Shown: piece after piece, positions 1-7,944 of the stretch | Numbering within the stretch: the first letter of the stretch is position 1 | How the letters are laid out: every line of letters begins with the position of its first letter | NCBI RefSeq assembly: GCF_009192735.1 | Contig: NZ_VTFU01000001.1 | Location: 372,001-436,000, forward strand | Direction: 5' to 3' | DNA length: 64,000 bases | From: Arthrobacter gandavensis | GTDB taxonomy: Bacteria > Actinomycetota > Actinomycetes > Actinomycetales > Micrococcaceae | Position numbers and translations under genes: made by a program | The notes under the pieces: generated by a model | Told to the model about the DNA's origin: nothing | What the model saw: the letters and a program-made list of their open reading frames with translations, nothing else | The model's database searches: none

Positions 1-716
1 GCGGCGTCGGCGTTTCCGCCCACGGCCGGCACCGCGTCGTCACCGAGCGCACCAAGCTGGGCATGCCGGAAACGGGCATTGGTTTTGTTCCAGACGTCGG
101 CGGCACCCACCTGCTGTCGCGTGCGCCGGGGGAACTGGGCACGCATGCGGCCATGACAGCCGGGACCATGACCGGAGCCGACGCGATGCTCCTGGGGCTC
201 GCCGACACGTATGTGGACAGCAGCCGGTTGGCGGATCTGACCGCGGCGCTCGCGGTAAAACCGGCCGGGGAGGCCCTGCGCGACTTTGCGCAGGAGGCGC
301 CGGAAGCCCCGCTCGCCGCTGCACGGCACTGGATCGACGAGTGTTACGCCCACGACGACGTCGAGACCATCATCGACGCCCTGCTCCGCTCCGGGGACAA
401 GGACGCCAACTCCGCCGCCGCCGCGGTGCAGGCCAAGTCCCCGACCGCGCTGAAGGTGACGCTGCAGTCGCTGCGCCGGGCGCGGGAGCTTCCGGATCTT
501 GAGAGCGTTCTGGTCCAGGAGTACCGTGTGTCCCTGCACGCGCTCGCCGCGCCGGACTTCGCCGAGGGGGTTCGGGCACAGGTGATCGACAAGGACCGCA
601 ATCCGCGCTGGCAGCCCGCAACTTTGCCGGAGGTTCGCCGAAGCGACGTCGACGCCTATTTTGACCCCGTGCGCGGCCAGGCGGACCTCTTCACCACGAG
701 CCAGGAGCAAAGATGA
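1..716 (+). CDS. 3-hydroxyisobutyryl-CoA hydrolase (enoyl-CoA hydratase/isomerase superfamily), 5' end missing
   Basis: The frame is open from the left edge (base 3), so the N-terminal part of the gene lies outside the window. The visible part carries the segment GIGFVPDVGGTHLLSR and the C-terminal NPRWQPATLPEV stretch typical of 3-hydroxyisobutyryl-CoA hydrolases, which release 3-hydroxyisobutyrate from its CoA ester in valine catabolism. The next gene encodes 3-hydroxyisobutyrate dehydrogenase, the following step of that pathway, and overlaps the stop codon by four bases (ATGA). The first in-window ATG (base 63) is internal and should not be taken as the start. Assignment is by family pattern and context; a related crotonase-fold acyl-CoA hydrolase is the only realistic alternative. 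Confidence 0.88.
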   Translation, partial: GVGVSAHGRHRVVTERTKLGMPETGIGFVPDVGGTHLLSRAPGELGTHAAMTAGTMTGADAMLLGLADTYVDSSRLADLTAALAVKPAGEALRDFAQEAPEAPLAAARHWIDECYAHDDVETIIDALLRSGDKDANSAAAAVQAKSPTALKVTLQSLRRARELPDLESVLVQEYRVSLHALAAPDFAEGVRAQVIDKDRNPRWQPATLPEVRRSDVDAYFDPVRGQADLFTTSQEQR

Positions 717-1774
717 CCCCGGAATCACAACCCGCACAGGATCAGGTCGAGGTCCAGGACCAGGACCAGGATCAGGTCGAGGACACCAGGATCGCCTTCA
801 TCGGCCTGGGCAACATGGGCGGTCCCATGGCCGCCAACCTGGTTGCCGCAGGATATCCGGTGACCGGCTTTGACCCGGTTCCGGCAGCGGCCGAACGTGC
901 CGCCGGCAAAGGCATCCGCATGCTGGCCACCGCCGATGAAGCGGTGGCGGAAGCCGACGTCGTCATCACCATGCTGCCCACCGGCCAGCACGTGCTTAAC
1001 GCGTTGTCCGGCGACGGCGACAGGATTGGGCTTCTCGCCGCGGCCGCCCCCAACGCGCTGTTCCTGGAGTGCTCCACCATTTCCGTGGACGACGCGCGTA
1101 CGGCGCACGCGCTAATGCTCGAGATGGGACACCGCGGGCTGGACGCGCCGGTGTCCGGCGGCGTGGTGGGTGCCGAGGCGGGAACCCTCACCTTCATGGC
1201 GGGCGGTGCGGCCGCGGATTTCGAGGCGGCCCGGCCCCTGCTGGAGGTCATGGGTGGCCGGGTGGTGCACTGCGGCGACGCCGGAGCAGGGCAGGCCGCC
1301 AAGATCTGCAACAACATGATCCTGGGCGTGTCCATGATCGCGGTCAGCGAGGCCTTTGTGCTCGGCGAGGAGCTGGGCCTGACGCACGAGGCGCTGTTCG
1401 ACGTCGCCTCTGCCGCCTCGGGCCAGTGCTGGGCGCTGACCACCAACTGTCCGGTGCCCGGACCCGTTCCCACCAGTCCTGCGAACCGCGGCTACCAGCC
1501 CGGATTCGCCGCGGCCTTGATGGCCAAGGACCTGGGTCTTGCCGCTGACGCACTGGATTCCACCGGAGTCCGCGCCGAGCTGGGGCGGCGGGCCGGGGAA
1601 ATCTACCGTGACCTTACGGCATCCGGCGGCGGCGGCCAGGACTTCTCCGCCGTCATCCAGTCCATCCGTGCCGCATCGGCGGCAGAAACCGATACCGATC
1701 AGCACCAACACCTCACCGGGGAACAGCAACCGGCACCATCAGCACAGCCGGCAGAACAGAGCGGAGCAGTATGA
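713..1774 (+). CDS. mmsB: 3-hydroxyisobutyrate dehydrogenase
   Basis: This 353-residue NAD-dependent beta-hydroxyacid dehydrogenase oxidises 3-hydroxyisobutyrate to methylmalonate semialdehyde. The Rossmann motif [13 protein letters not shown] starts at residue 31, the substrate-binding segment [15 protein letters not shown] at about 144, and the conserved catalytic lysine is K197 in AAKICNN. The core is preceded by about 25 extra residues rich in Asp and Gln (a short nucleotide repeat at about 738-784) and followed by an unusual Gln/Pro-rich tail of about 30 residues, so it is longer than the usual 290-300. It overlaps both neighbours by four bases, indicating translational coupling. The N-terminal Asp/Gln tract could mean the functional start is internal, but no alternative ATG or GTG with a better ribosome site is obvious. 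Confidence 0.9.
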   Translation: MTPESQPAQDQVEVQDQDQDQVEDTRIAFIGLGNMGGPMAANLVAAGYPVTGFDPVPAAAERAAGKGIRMLATADEAVAEADVVITMLPTGQHVLNALSGDGDRIGLLAAAAPNALFLECSTISVDDARTAHALMLEMGHRGLDAPVSGGVVGAEAGTLTFMAGGAAADFEAARPLLEVMGGRVVHCGDAGAGQAAKICNNMILGVSMIAVSEAFVLGEELGLTHEALFDVASAASGQCWALTTNCPVPGPVPTSPANRGYQPGFAAALMAKDLGLAADALDSTGVRAELGRRAGEIYRDLTASGGGGQDFSAVIQSIRAASAAETDTDQHQHLTGEQQPAPSAQPAEQSGAV

Positions 1775-2547
1775 GCGAGTACGAGAACATCCTTCTGGAG
1801 CGCAGCGGACGGGTAGGCATCATCACCCTGAACCGGCCCAAAGCCCTGAATGCGCTGAACTACGGGCTGATGCAGGATGTGGTCTCGGCAGCCGTGGAGC
1901 TCGACGACGACCCCGACATCGGCGCCATCGTCATTACCGGTTCCGAGCGGGCCTTTGCCGCCGGCGCTGATATCAAGGAAATGTCCGAAAAGTCCTACAT
2001 GGACATGTACCTGGGGAACTGGTTCCGCGGCTGGGACACGCTCGCCGCCGTCCGCACCCCGGTGATCGCCGCCGTCGCCGGCCATGCCCTGGGCGGCGGC
2101 TGCGAACTGGCACTGCTGTGCGACTTCATCATCGCCGCGGACACCGCCACCTTCGGCCAACCGGAAATCAAGCTGGGAGTGATCCCCGGAATCGGCGGAT
2201 CGCAGCGGCTCACCCGTGCGGTGGGCAAGGCCAAGGCCATGGAAATGATCCTTACCGGTCGGACCATCGGGGCCGAGGAAGCCGAGCGTGCGGGAATGGT
2301 TGCCCGCGTGGTGCCCGCCGCCGAACTGCTGGACGATGCCCGCTCCACCGCTGAGACCATCGCCTCCATGTCAGCTCCGGTGACGATGCTCGGCAAGGAG
2401 CTGGTCAACGCAGCGTTCGAGACAACGCTGGATTCGGGGATCCGGCTCGAGCGTAGGGTCTTCCATTCCGTCTTTGGCTTGGAGGACCAGAAAGAAGGCA
2501 TGGCGGCGTTTATCGAGAAGCGCAAGCCTGACTTCAAGAACCGCTGA
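1771..2547 (+). CDS. enoyl-CoA hydratase
   Basis: A 258-residue crotonase of standard length. Both catalytic glutamates of enoyl-CoA hydratases are visible: E112 in [12 protein letters not shown] and E132 in GQPEIKLGV, twenty residues apart as in the family. The oxyanion-hole segment is AAGADIKEM (about 63-71). It should hydrate 2-enoyl-CoA esters to 3-hydroxyacyl-CoA; in this operon a methacrylyl-CoA or similar branched substrate is plausible but not shown. The start overlaps the mmsB stop (ATGA). The stop codon is followed immediately by an 18-bp tandem array. Confidence 0.9.
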   Translation: MSEYENILLERSGRVGIITLNRPKALNALNYGLMQDVVSAAVELDDDPDIGAIVITGSERAFAAGADIKEMSEKSYMDMYLGNWFRGWDTLAAVRTPVIAAVAGHALGGGCELALLCDFIIAADTATFGQPEIKLGVIPGIGGSQRLTRAVGKAKAMEMILTGRTIGAEEAERAGMVARVVPAAELLDDARSTAETIASMSAPVTMLGKELVNAAFETTLDSGIRLERRVFHSVFGLEDQKEGMAAFIEKRKPDFKNR

Positions 2548-2628
2548 ACCGGCACCACCGGCAAACCAGGTACGACCGGCAATCCCCGCACCACCGGCAA
2601 ACCAGGTACGACCGGCAAACCAGGTACG
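2548..2628 (+). repeat. 18-bp tandem array directly after a stop codon
   Basis: Beginning at the base after the enoyl-CoA hydratase TGA is a half unit (2548-2556) and then four 18-bp units, 2557-2574, 2575-2592, 2593-2610 and 2611-2628. Units one, three and four are identical (accggcaaaccaggtacg) and unit two is diverged. Because 18 is a multiple of three, the array stays in frame with the upstream gene and would encode TGKPGT-type hexapeptides if the stop were read through. It lies between two genes of one operon. Confidence 0.9.
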
Positions 2629-2650
2629 ACGACCGAGAAAACGAGGCATC

Positions 2651-4192
2651 ATGACCCAGCTCAACATTCCGTCGGAAGCGGGGAGCACCGCTGAGAGCAC
2701 CGGCAGCAGCGCGGAGAGCGCCGACTACAGTTCATTCCTGTCCGGCGTCGACCAGCCGATGTGGATTGGCGGTGAACCGGTCCAGGCCGCGTCCGGCCAG
2801 TGGCGCGACGTCCTGAACCCCGCACGGCGGGAAACCGTCATTGCCCGGGTGCCGGCCAGCGGTCCCGAAGACGTGGACCGCGCCGTTGCGGCGGCCCGGC
2901 AGGCGTTCCCCGGGTGGAGCAGCGCGCACTTCACCGTCCGCTCCCGGGCGCTGTCGCTCATCGCCGATGAGATCGAAGCCCGGGCCGAGGACTTCGCCCG
3001 TCTCACCGCCCTGGACACCGGAAACGCCCTCCGTACGCAGGCGCGTCCGGAAGTTACCACCCTGGTGTCCCTGTTCCGGTACTTCGCCGGAATCGCGGGC
3101 GAGGTCAAGGGCGTGACCCTGCCCGCCGGCGAGGGCCAGCTGCAGTACACGCGGCTGGAGCCGCTTGGCGTGGTGGCCTGCATCCTGCCCTGGAATTCCC
3201 CGCTCATGATTGCCGGCTTCAAGCTTCCGGCGGCCCTGGCTGCGGGCAACACCGTGATCCTGAAAGCGGCCGACGACGCACCGCTGACCATCCTGCTGCT
3301 GGCTGAAATCTGCGGCAAGCACCTGCCGGCGGGCACGGTTAACGCCATGACCGGCAAGGGCAGCGTGATCGGTGCGGCGCTGGCCGAGCATCCCGGCGTG
3401 GACAAGGTCTCCTTCACCGGATCCACCGAGGTGGGCCGCGGCGTCGCCCGCACCGCCGGTGAGCGGCTCGCACATGTCTCCCTGGAATTGGGTGGCAAGA
3501 ACCCGTCCATCGTTTTCCCGGACGCTGTGGATGATGACCTGATTGACGGGCTGCTGCTCGCTTCGCGGTTCACCCGACAGGGCCAGAGCTGCACCGCCGG
3601 TTCCCGCCTGTTCCTGCACGAGGACATTTACGACGAGGTCCTGGAACGGCTCTCCGCCAAGCTTGGTGCCCTGACCGTTGGGGACCCGCTGGATGAGGCC
3701 ACCGATATGGGTGCGGTCATCAACAACAGCCAGTTCTCTTCCATCAGCGGCTATCTGGAGGAGGGCCGCGGGTCCATGGCCACGATCCTCGGCGGTTCCG
3801 TTCCGGACGACGGCCCGCTGACCGAGGGCTACTTCCACCTGCCCACTGTCTTCGGCGGCGGCCGGAATGATTTCCGGCTGGCCCAGGAAGAAATCTTCGG
3901 TCCGGTGCTGGTGGCCATTCCGTGGCGGGACACCGAGGACGTCATTCGAATGGCGAACGAATCCCACTACGGCCTGGCCGCCTATGTGTGGTCCCACAAC
4001 CTCGACAACGCGCTGAACACCGCCCACCGGGTGGACGCCGGCTGGGTGCAGGTCAACCAAGGCGGAGGACAGGTGGTGGGACAGTCCTACGGCGGGTACA
4101 AGCAAAGCGGAATTGGCCGGGAGGTGTCATTGGAGGGCATGCTCGCGGGCTTCACCCAGACGAAGCAGATCAACGTCAAGCTGCGCGGCTGA
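2651..4192 (+). CDS. aldehyde dehydrogenase family protein
   Basis: This 513-residue NAD(P)-dependent aldehyde dehydrogenase oxidises an aldehyde to the acid. Visible hallmarks are the cofactor loop FTGSTEVG (255-262), the general base E279 in LELGGK and the nucleophile C314 in RQGQSCTAG. The ATG at 2651 is chosen because the segment before MTQLNIPSEA is the intergenic repeat array. The first 25 residues are a Ser/Glu-rich tail absent from most family members. Position between a hydratase and a second crotonase suggests it removes an aldehyde formed in the same acyl-CoA pathway. The substrate cannot be read from the sequence. Confidence 0.88.
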   Translation: MTQLNIPSEAGSTAESTGSSAESADYSSFLSGVDQPMWIGGEPVQAASGQWRDVLNPARRETVIARVPASGPEDVDRAVAAARQAFPGWSSAHFTVRSRALSLIADEIEARAEDFARLTALDTGNALRTQARPEVTTLVSLFRYFAGIAGEVKGVTLPAGEGQLQYTRLEPLGVVACILPWNSPLMIAGFKLPAALAAGNTVILKAADDAPLTILLLAEICGKHLPAGTVNAMTGKGSVIGAALAEHPGVDKVSFTGSTEVGRGVARTAGERLAHVSLELGGKNPSIVFPDAVDDDLIDGLLLASRFTRQGQSCTAGSRLFLHEDIYDEVLERLSAKLGALTVGDPLDEATDMGAVINNSQFSSISGYLEEGRGSMATILGGSVPDDGPLTEGYFHLPTVFGGGRNDFRLAQEEIFGPVLVAIPWRDTEDVIRMANESHYGLAAYVWSHNLDNALNTAHRVDAGWVQVNQGGGQVVGQSYGGYKQSGIGREVSLEGMLAGFTQTKQINVKLRG

Positions 4193-4199
4193 GACTGCG

Positions 4200-5132
4200 A
4201 TGAGCAAGGGGACCCTCAGGGTCACGAGGGACGGTCCCGTGGCAACCGTGCTGCTGGCCAATCCCGGACGACGCAACACGCTGACTGCCGCAATGTGGCG
4301 CCAGTTCGCCGTCGTGCTCGCACCGCTGGAACACGACGACAGCGTCAAGGTGGTGATTATCCGCGGCGACGGAGAGGATTTTTCCGCCGGAGCGGATATT
4401 TCCGACCTGCGGGCCATCCTGCACAATCCGGACAACGGCCTGCACGACGGCGGCGACGTCACGGCGGGGGAGGAGGCCATTGCCTCCTTTCCCAAACCGG
4501 TGATAGCCGCTGTCGACGGATACTGCCTGGGGGGTGCGTGGCAGGTCGCCGGGGCCTGTGACTTCCGGCTGGCTTCCGACCGTGCCGTTTTCGGTATCAC
4601 TCCGGCGAAGATCGGCATTGTCTACCCGCTGTCCGGCATCAAGCGGCTGGTGCGGCTGGCCGGTCCCGGCGCCGCAAAGTACCTGCTGTTCAGTGGGGAC
4701 TTTGTTCCCGCCGAGCAGGCGTTGCGCCTGGGGCTGGTGGAACGGGTCATTCCGCAGGCCGACTTCTGGACCGATGTCGCGTCCTTTGCCCGGCGGTTGG
4801 CCGGACGATCCCAGCTTTCGCTGCATGCCATGAAGGAACTCGTGGACATCATTGCGGCCGGGGAACTGGATTCCGGCGTTGGGGACGCGGGGGTTTTGGA
4901 CGCCCGGGATCCGGGCGGGGAAAGCCCGAGCAAGGAAAGTGCTCTGGAACGGGCGAGCACCCGCTGGCAGCAGGAGATGGCGGTGTCCGCGGATCCGGTC
5001 ATCGGCGTCCGTGCCTTTCTGTCCAAGACCGAACCCGTCTTCACCTGGACCGGACCGGCTGAACCGCGCAGCACTGCCGGTGCGTACGATTCGAGCTCCG
5101 CAGGCACCGCCTACGACCCGAAAGAGGAATGA
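4200..5132 (+). CDS. crotonase-fold protein lacking both hydratase glutamates
   Basis: A 310-residue enoyl-CoA hydratase/isomerase family member, starting at the ATG seven bases after the aldehyde dehydrogenase stop. The fold signatures are clear (FSAGADISDL at about 61-70; LGGAWQVAGACDF at about 110-122), but the two glutamates used by hydratases are replaced: the first position is Q115 (GGAWQ in place of GGGCE) and the second is P135 (GITPAKIGI in place of a GxPE pattern). A 30-residue polar insertion near 225-255 is also atypical. It therefore probably catalyses another crotonase-type reaction such as isomerisation, decarboxylation or thioester hydrolysis. It overlaps the next gene by four bases. 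Confidence 0.8.
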   Translation: MSKGTLRVTRDGPVATVLLANPGRRNTLTAAMWRQFAVVLAPLEHDDSVKVVIIRGDGEDFSAGADISDLRAILHNPDNGLHDGGDVTAGEEAIASFPKPVIAAVDGYCLGGAWQVAGACDFRLASDRAVFGITPAKIGIVYPLSGIKRLVRLAGPGAAKYLLFSGDFVPAEQALRLGLVERVIPQADFWTDVASFARRLAGRSQLSLHAMKELVDIIAAGELDSGVGDAGVLDARDPGGESPSKESALERASTRWQQEMAVSADPVIGVRAFLSKTEPVFTWTGPAEPRSTAGAYDSSSAGTAYDPKEE

Positions 5133-6991
5133 TGAACCAGAACAGCGCCACCACTTTGTTCCGTGCCGCCCGTGATGAGCTGCTCGATCTTTCCGGGAGC
5201 TATGAAAAGGCCGTTGAGACCTTCGCCTGGCCCCTGATCGACGGCCCGTTCAACTGGGCGGTGGACTACTTCGATGCCATGGCGCGCGGCAATGATGCGT
5301 GCGCTCTGTGGATCGTGGAGGAGGACGGTTCAGAGCAGCGGTACAGCTTTGACGAGATGGTGCGCCGTTCCGACCAAGTCGCGGCATGGCTGGCCGCCCA
5401 GGGCGTGGGCCGGGGTGATCCCGTCATGCTGATGCTGGGCAACCAGGTGGAACTCTGGGAGAGCATGCTCGCTGCCATGAAGCTGGGCGCCGTCATCATG
5501 CCCACCGCGGCTGCTGCTGGCACCTCGGACCTTGCCGACCGGATCAGCCGCGGCGGCGCACGGTGGGTGATAACCAATGCTGCGGACGCTTCGAAGTTTG
5601 ACGGCGTTCCCGGGGACTACGGAAAGATTCTGGTCGGTGCCGGGCGGCCGGCGGAGGCTGGGCGGCAGGCGGAGGCTGGGCGGCAGGCGGAGGCAGGGCA
5701 GCGGGCGGAGGCAGGGCAGCAGGCGGAGGCAGGGCGGCAGGCGAAGGCAGGACAGCAGACCGCACCCGGCGATTCCGAGGGGTCGGACTGGCTTGACTAC
5801 GGGAAGGCCTACGCGGCTGCGCCCGTGCAGTTGCAGACAGTGACCGATGCCGCCGACCCGTTGCTGTTCTACTTCACGTCCGGTACCACCAGCAAGCCCA
5901 AGCTGGTGGAACACACGCAGGTCTCGTACCCGGTGGGACACCTGTCCACGATGTATTTCCTGGGCCTGCAGCCTGGCGACATCCACCTGAACATCAGTTC
6001 TCCCGGGTGGGCGAAGCATGCCTGGAGCAGCTTCTTTGCTCCGTGGAACGCGGAAGCAACCGTTTTTATCTACAACTACGCCCGCTTCCGGCCTGAAACC
6101 CTGCTGGAGCAGCTGCATCGGGCTGGCGTGACGAGTCTGTGCGCACCCCCGACCGTGTGGCGGATGATGATCCAGTCCAACCTGGGGGAGCGTCCGGCAC
6201 AGCTGCGTGAGCTGATCGGTGCCGGCGAACCGCTCAACCCCGAAGTGATCTCACGTGTCGAGTCTGCGTGGGGATTGTCCATCCGGGATGGATTTGGACA
6301 GACCGAAACAACGGCACTGGTGGGCAACACCCCCGGGGCCGACCTGCATCCGGGTTCCATGGGCAGGCCCCTGCCCGGAGTCCCAGTGGTGCTTATTGAT
6401 CCGGCGACGGGGCTCAGCGCTGATGAGGGCGAAATTTGTCTGGATCTGGCGCGGCAGCCGCTTAACCTGATGACCGGCTACCGCGGCGATCCGGAGCGTA
6501 CCGACAGGGTCATGGACGGCGGCTATTTCCATACCGGTGACATGGCGGTCCGCGATTCTGCGGGCTACATCACCTATCTTGGCCGGACCGACGACGTCTT
6601 CAAGGCTTCCGACTACAAGATCAGCCCCTTTGAGCTCGAAAGTGTCCTCATCGAGCATCCAGCGGTGGCCGAGGCCGCCGTCGTTCCCGCACCGGACGAA
6701 CTGAGGCTGGCCGTGCCCAAAGCCTATGTGGCGCTCGCAGCTGGCTGGGAACCGAACCGGGAGACGGCCTTGGCCATTTTTGCGTATGCCCGCGAACATC
6801 TCGCACCCTATCTGCGGGTGCGGCGGCTGGAATTCCATGATCTGCCCAAGACCATGTCCGGCAAGATTCGCCGGGTGGAACTGAGGGCCCTGGAGAACGA
6901 CGATGCAACGGGCAGCGCGCCCGGTGGAGGGCCTGCTGTGGAATCCCGAATGGAGTTTAGGGACGACGATTTTCCGGAGCTGCGCCGGTGA
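5129..6991 (+). CDS. acyl-CoA synthetase (AMP-dependent ligase, medium-chain-like)
   Basis: This 620-residue adenylate-forming ligase activates a carboxylic acid to its acyl-CoA with ATP. The phosphate-binding loop YFTSGTTSKPK lies at about 248-258, the adenine motif DGFGQTETT at about 387, the hinge GRTDDVFKASDYKI further on and the catalytic lysine motif PKTMSGKI near the C-terminus. The N-terminal FNWAVDYFD resembles medium-chain acyl-CoA synthetases; the substrate is unknown. Residues 171-212 are seven copies of a hexapeptide like AGRQAE inserted in a surface loop. Two adjacent ATGs (5129, 5132) overlap the previous stop; the GAGG at 5124-5127 fits the second slightly better. It probably supplies the CoA ester used by the operon. 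Confidence 0.9.
   Translation: MMNQNSATTLFRAARDELLDLSGSYEKAVETFAWPLIDGPFNWAVDYFDAMARGNDACALWIVEEDGSEQRYSFDEMVRRSDQVAAWLAAQGVGRGDPVMLMLGNQVELWESMLAAMKLGAVIMPTAAAAGTSDLADRISRGGARWVITNAADASKFDGVPGDYGKILVGAGRPAEAGRQAEAGRQAEAGQRAEAGQQAEAGRQAKAGQQTAPGDSEGSDWLDYGKAYAAAPVQLQTVTDAADPLLFYFTSGTTSKPKLVEHTQVSYPVGHLSTMYFLGLQPGDIHLNISSPGWAKHAWSSFFAPWNAEATVFIYNYARFRPETLLEQLHRAGVTSLCAPPTVWRMMIQSNLGERPAQLRELIGAGEPLNPEVISRVESAWGLSIRDGFGQTETTALVGNTPGADLHPGSMGRPLPGVPVVLIDPATGLSADEGEICLDLARQPLNLMTGYRGDPERTDRVMDGGYFHTGDMAVRDSAGYITYLGRTDDVFKASDYKISPFELESVLIEHPAVAEAAVVPAPDELRLAVPKAYVALAAGWEPNRETALAIFAYAREHLAPYLRVRRLEFHDLPKTMSGKIRRVELRALENDDATGSAPGGGPAVESRMEFRDDDFPELRR
5639..5764 (+). repeat. 18-bp coding minisatellite in the acyl-CoA synthetase
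   Basis: Seven 18-bp units occupy exactly 126 bases and encode seven imperfect hexapeptides (AGRPAE, AGRQAE twice, AGQRAE, AGQQAE, AGRQAK, AGQQTA). The repeats keep the reading frame and replace a loop between the N-terminal subdomain and the ATP-binding motif. Unit length and Gln/Arg/Ala/Glu composition match the coding repeats of the MFS gene at 22403-22474. Confidence 0.92.
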
Positions 6992-7572
6992 CGTCCATGG
7001 CGGTGCCGCGGCCCGAGGATCCGGAGTCCGGCAAGCTTGAGGCGGTTGGAGGGCAATCCCGCGGCCCGCATGCCCTGCCCCATGATCCCATTGCGGAAGC
7101 TCGGAGGCATTGGGAGGATCACGGGTGGGGCGGCGATGCGGCTGCCGGGATGGTTGCGGTCACCTCCGTGATGCGGGCGCACCAGATCCTGCTGACCCGA
7201 GTGGAGCAGGTCCTCAAGCCTTTTCGGCTGACGTTCGCCCGGTTCGAACTTCTGGCTCTCTTGAGCTTTACAGCCAGTGGTGCCTTGCCGATGGCCAAAG
7301 CCGGTGCGCGGCTGCAGGTGCATCCAACTTCGGTGACCAATGCTGTGGACCGTCTGGAGCAGGCAGGTTTGGTGGGTCGGCGAAAACACCCATCGGATGG
7401 TCGTACTGTACTGGTGGAGATCACTCCGGCGGGTCGGGACCTTGTTCCGCTTGCCGCGTCGGCTCTGAACAATGAGGTCTTTTCCCGCTCCGGCTTTGCT
7501 GGAAATGACCTCGCTGACCTGACCAATATTCTGACCCGCTTCCGTCGTGATGCCGGGGATTTCTCCGACTAG
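6988..7572 (+). CDS. MarR-family transcriptional regulator
   Basis: A 194-residue winged-helix regulator starting at a GTG that overlaps the synthetase stop (GTGA); an ATG at 6997 is an alternative. The DNA-binding part is seen in FARFELLALLSF ... VHPTSVTNAVDRLEQAGLVGRRKHPSDGRTVLVEITPAG, the recognition helix and wing of MarR proteins. MarR regulators next to aromatic or acyl-CoA operons usually repress them and respond to a CoA ester or acid. Being the last gene of the operon it probably autoregulates the whole unit; its operator would lie upstream of the window. The stop codon TAG forms the start of the repeat array that follows. Confidence 0.88.
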   Translation: MTSMAVPRPEDPESGKLEAVGGQSRGPHALPHDPIAEARRHWEDHGWGGDAAAGMVAVTSVMRAHQILLTRVEQVLKPFRLTFARFELLALLSFTASGALPMAKAGARLQVHPTSVTNAVDRLEQAGLVGRRKHPSDGRTVLVEITPAGRDLVPLAASALNNEVFSRSGFAGNDLADLTNILTRFRRDAGDFSD

Positions 7573-7762
7573 GGACGGCGTGGGGACCAGGGTGGCTAAG
7601 GTGCGTGGGGACTGCGTGGGACTGCGTGGGAGCCGTAGTGGCTAGGATGCGTGGGGACTGCGTGGTGACCTGGGCGGCTGGGATGCGTGGGGACCAGGGC
7701 GGCTGGGATGCGTGGCGACTGCGTGGTGACCTGGGCGGCTGGGATGCGTGGCGACTCAGGGC
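7569..7762 (+). repeat. 25-36 bp imperfect tandem array beginning at the MarR stop codon
   Basis: The array starts at the C of CTAGGGACGG, where TAG (7570-7572) is the marR stop. About six units follow, each starting CTAGG, CTAAGG or CTGGGATGCG and containing GCGTGGGGAC. Long units of 36 bp and a short 25-bp version lacking an internal part alternate. Much of 7573-7944 is repetitive or low-complexity, and no credible gene lies in it; the open frames here are compositional. Confidence 0.8.
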
Positions 7763-7880
7763 GCAGGGGAAAATCCGCGCCGGCGCTGCAACAATCGCAG
7801 CAACCTCCCTGCCAGGGCATTCGCAATCCTGCTCTGCCGTGCGGTCCGGTGCGATGCGGAGCAGCGCATTGCCGTGCCGT

Positions 7881-7930
7881 GCAGTGCAGTGCAGTGCAGT
7901 GCAGTGCGATGCAGTGCGATGCAGCGCGGC
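7881..7930 (+). repeat. pentanucleotide microsatellite
   Basis: Ten 5-bp units of the type gcagt (first five identical, then gcgat, gcagt, gcgat, gcagc, gcggc) end about 15 bases before the stop codon of the convergent HNH gene. A pentamer repeat is prone to slippage, and here lies in the intergenic space between convergent genes. Confidence 0.85.
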
Positions 7931-7944
7931 GCGGCTGCCGGGGG

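Noticed and set aside
5544-5765. Minus-strand Pro/Ala repeat ORF opposite the acyl-CoA synthetase array
   Set aside because: It is the antisense reading of the 18-bp minisatellite; the sense strand is part of a complete ligase.
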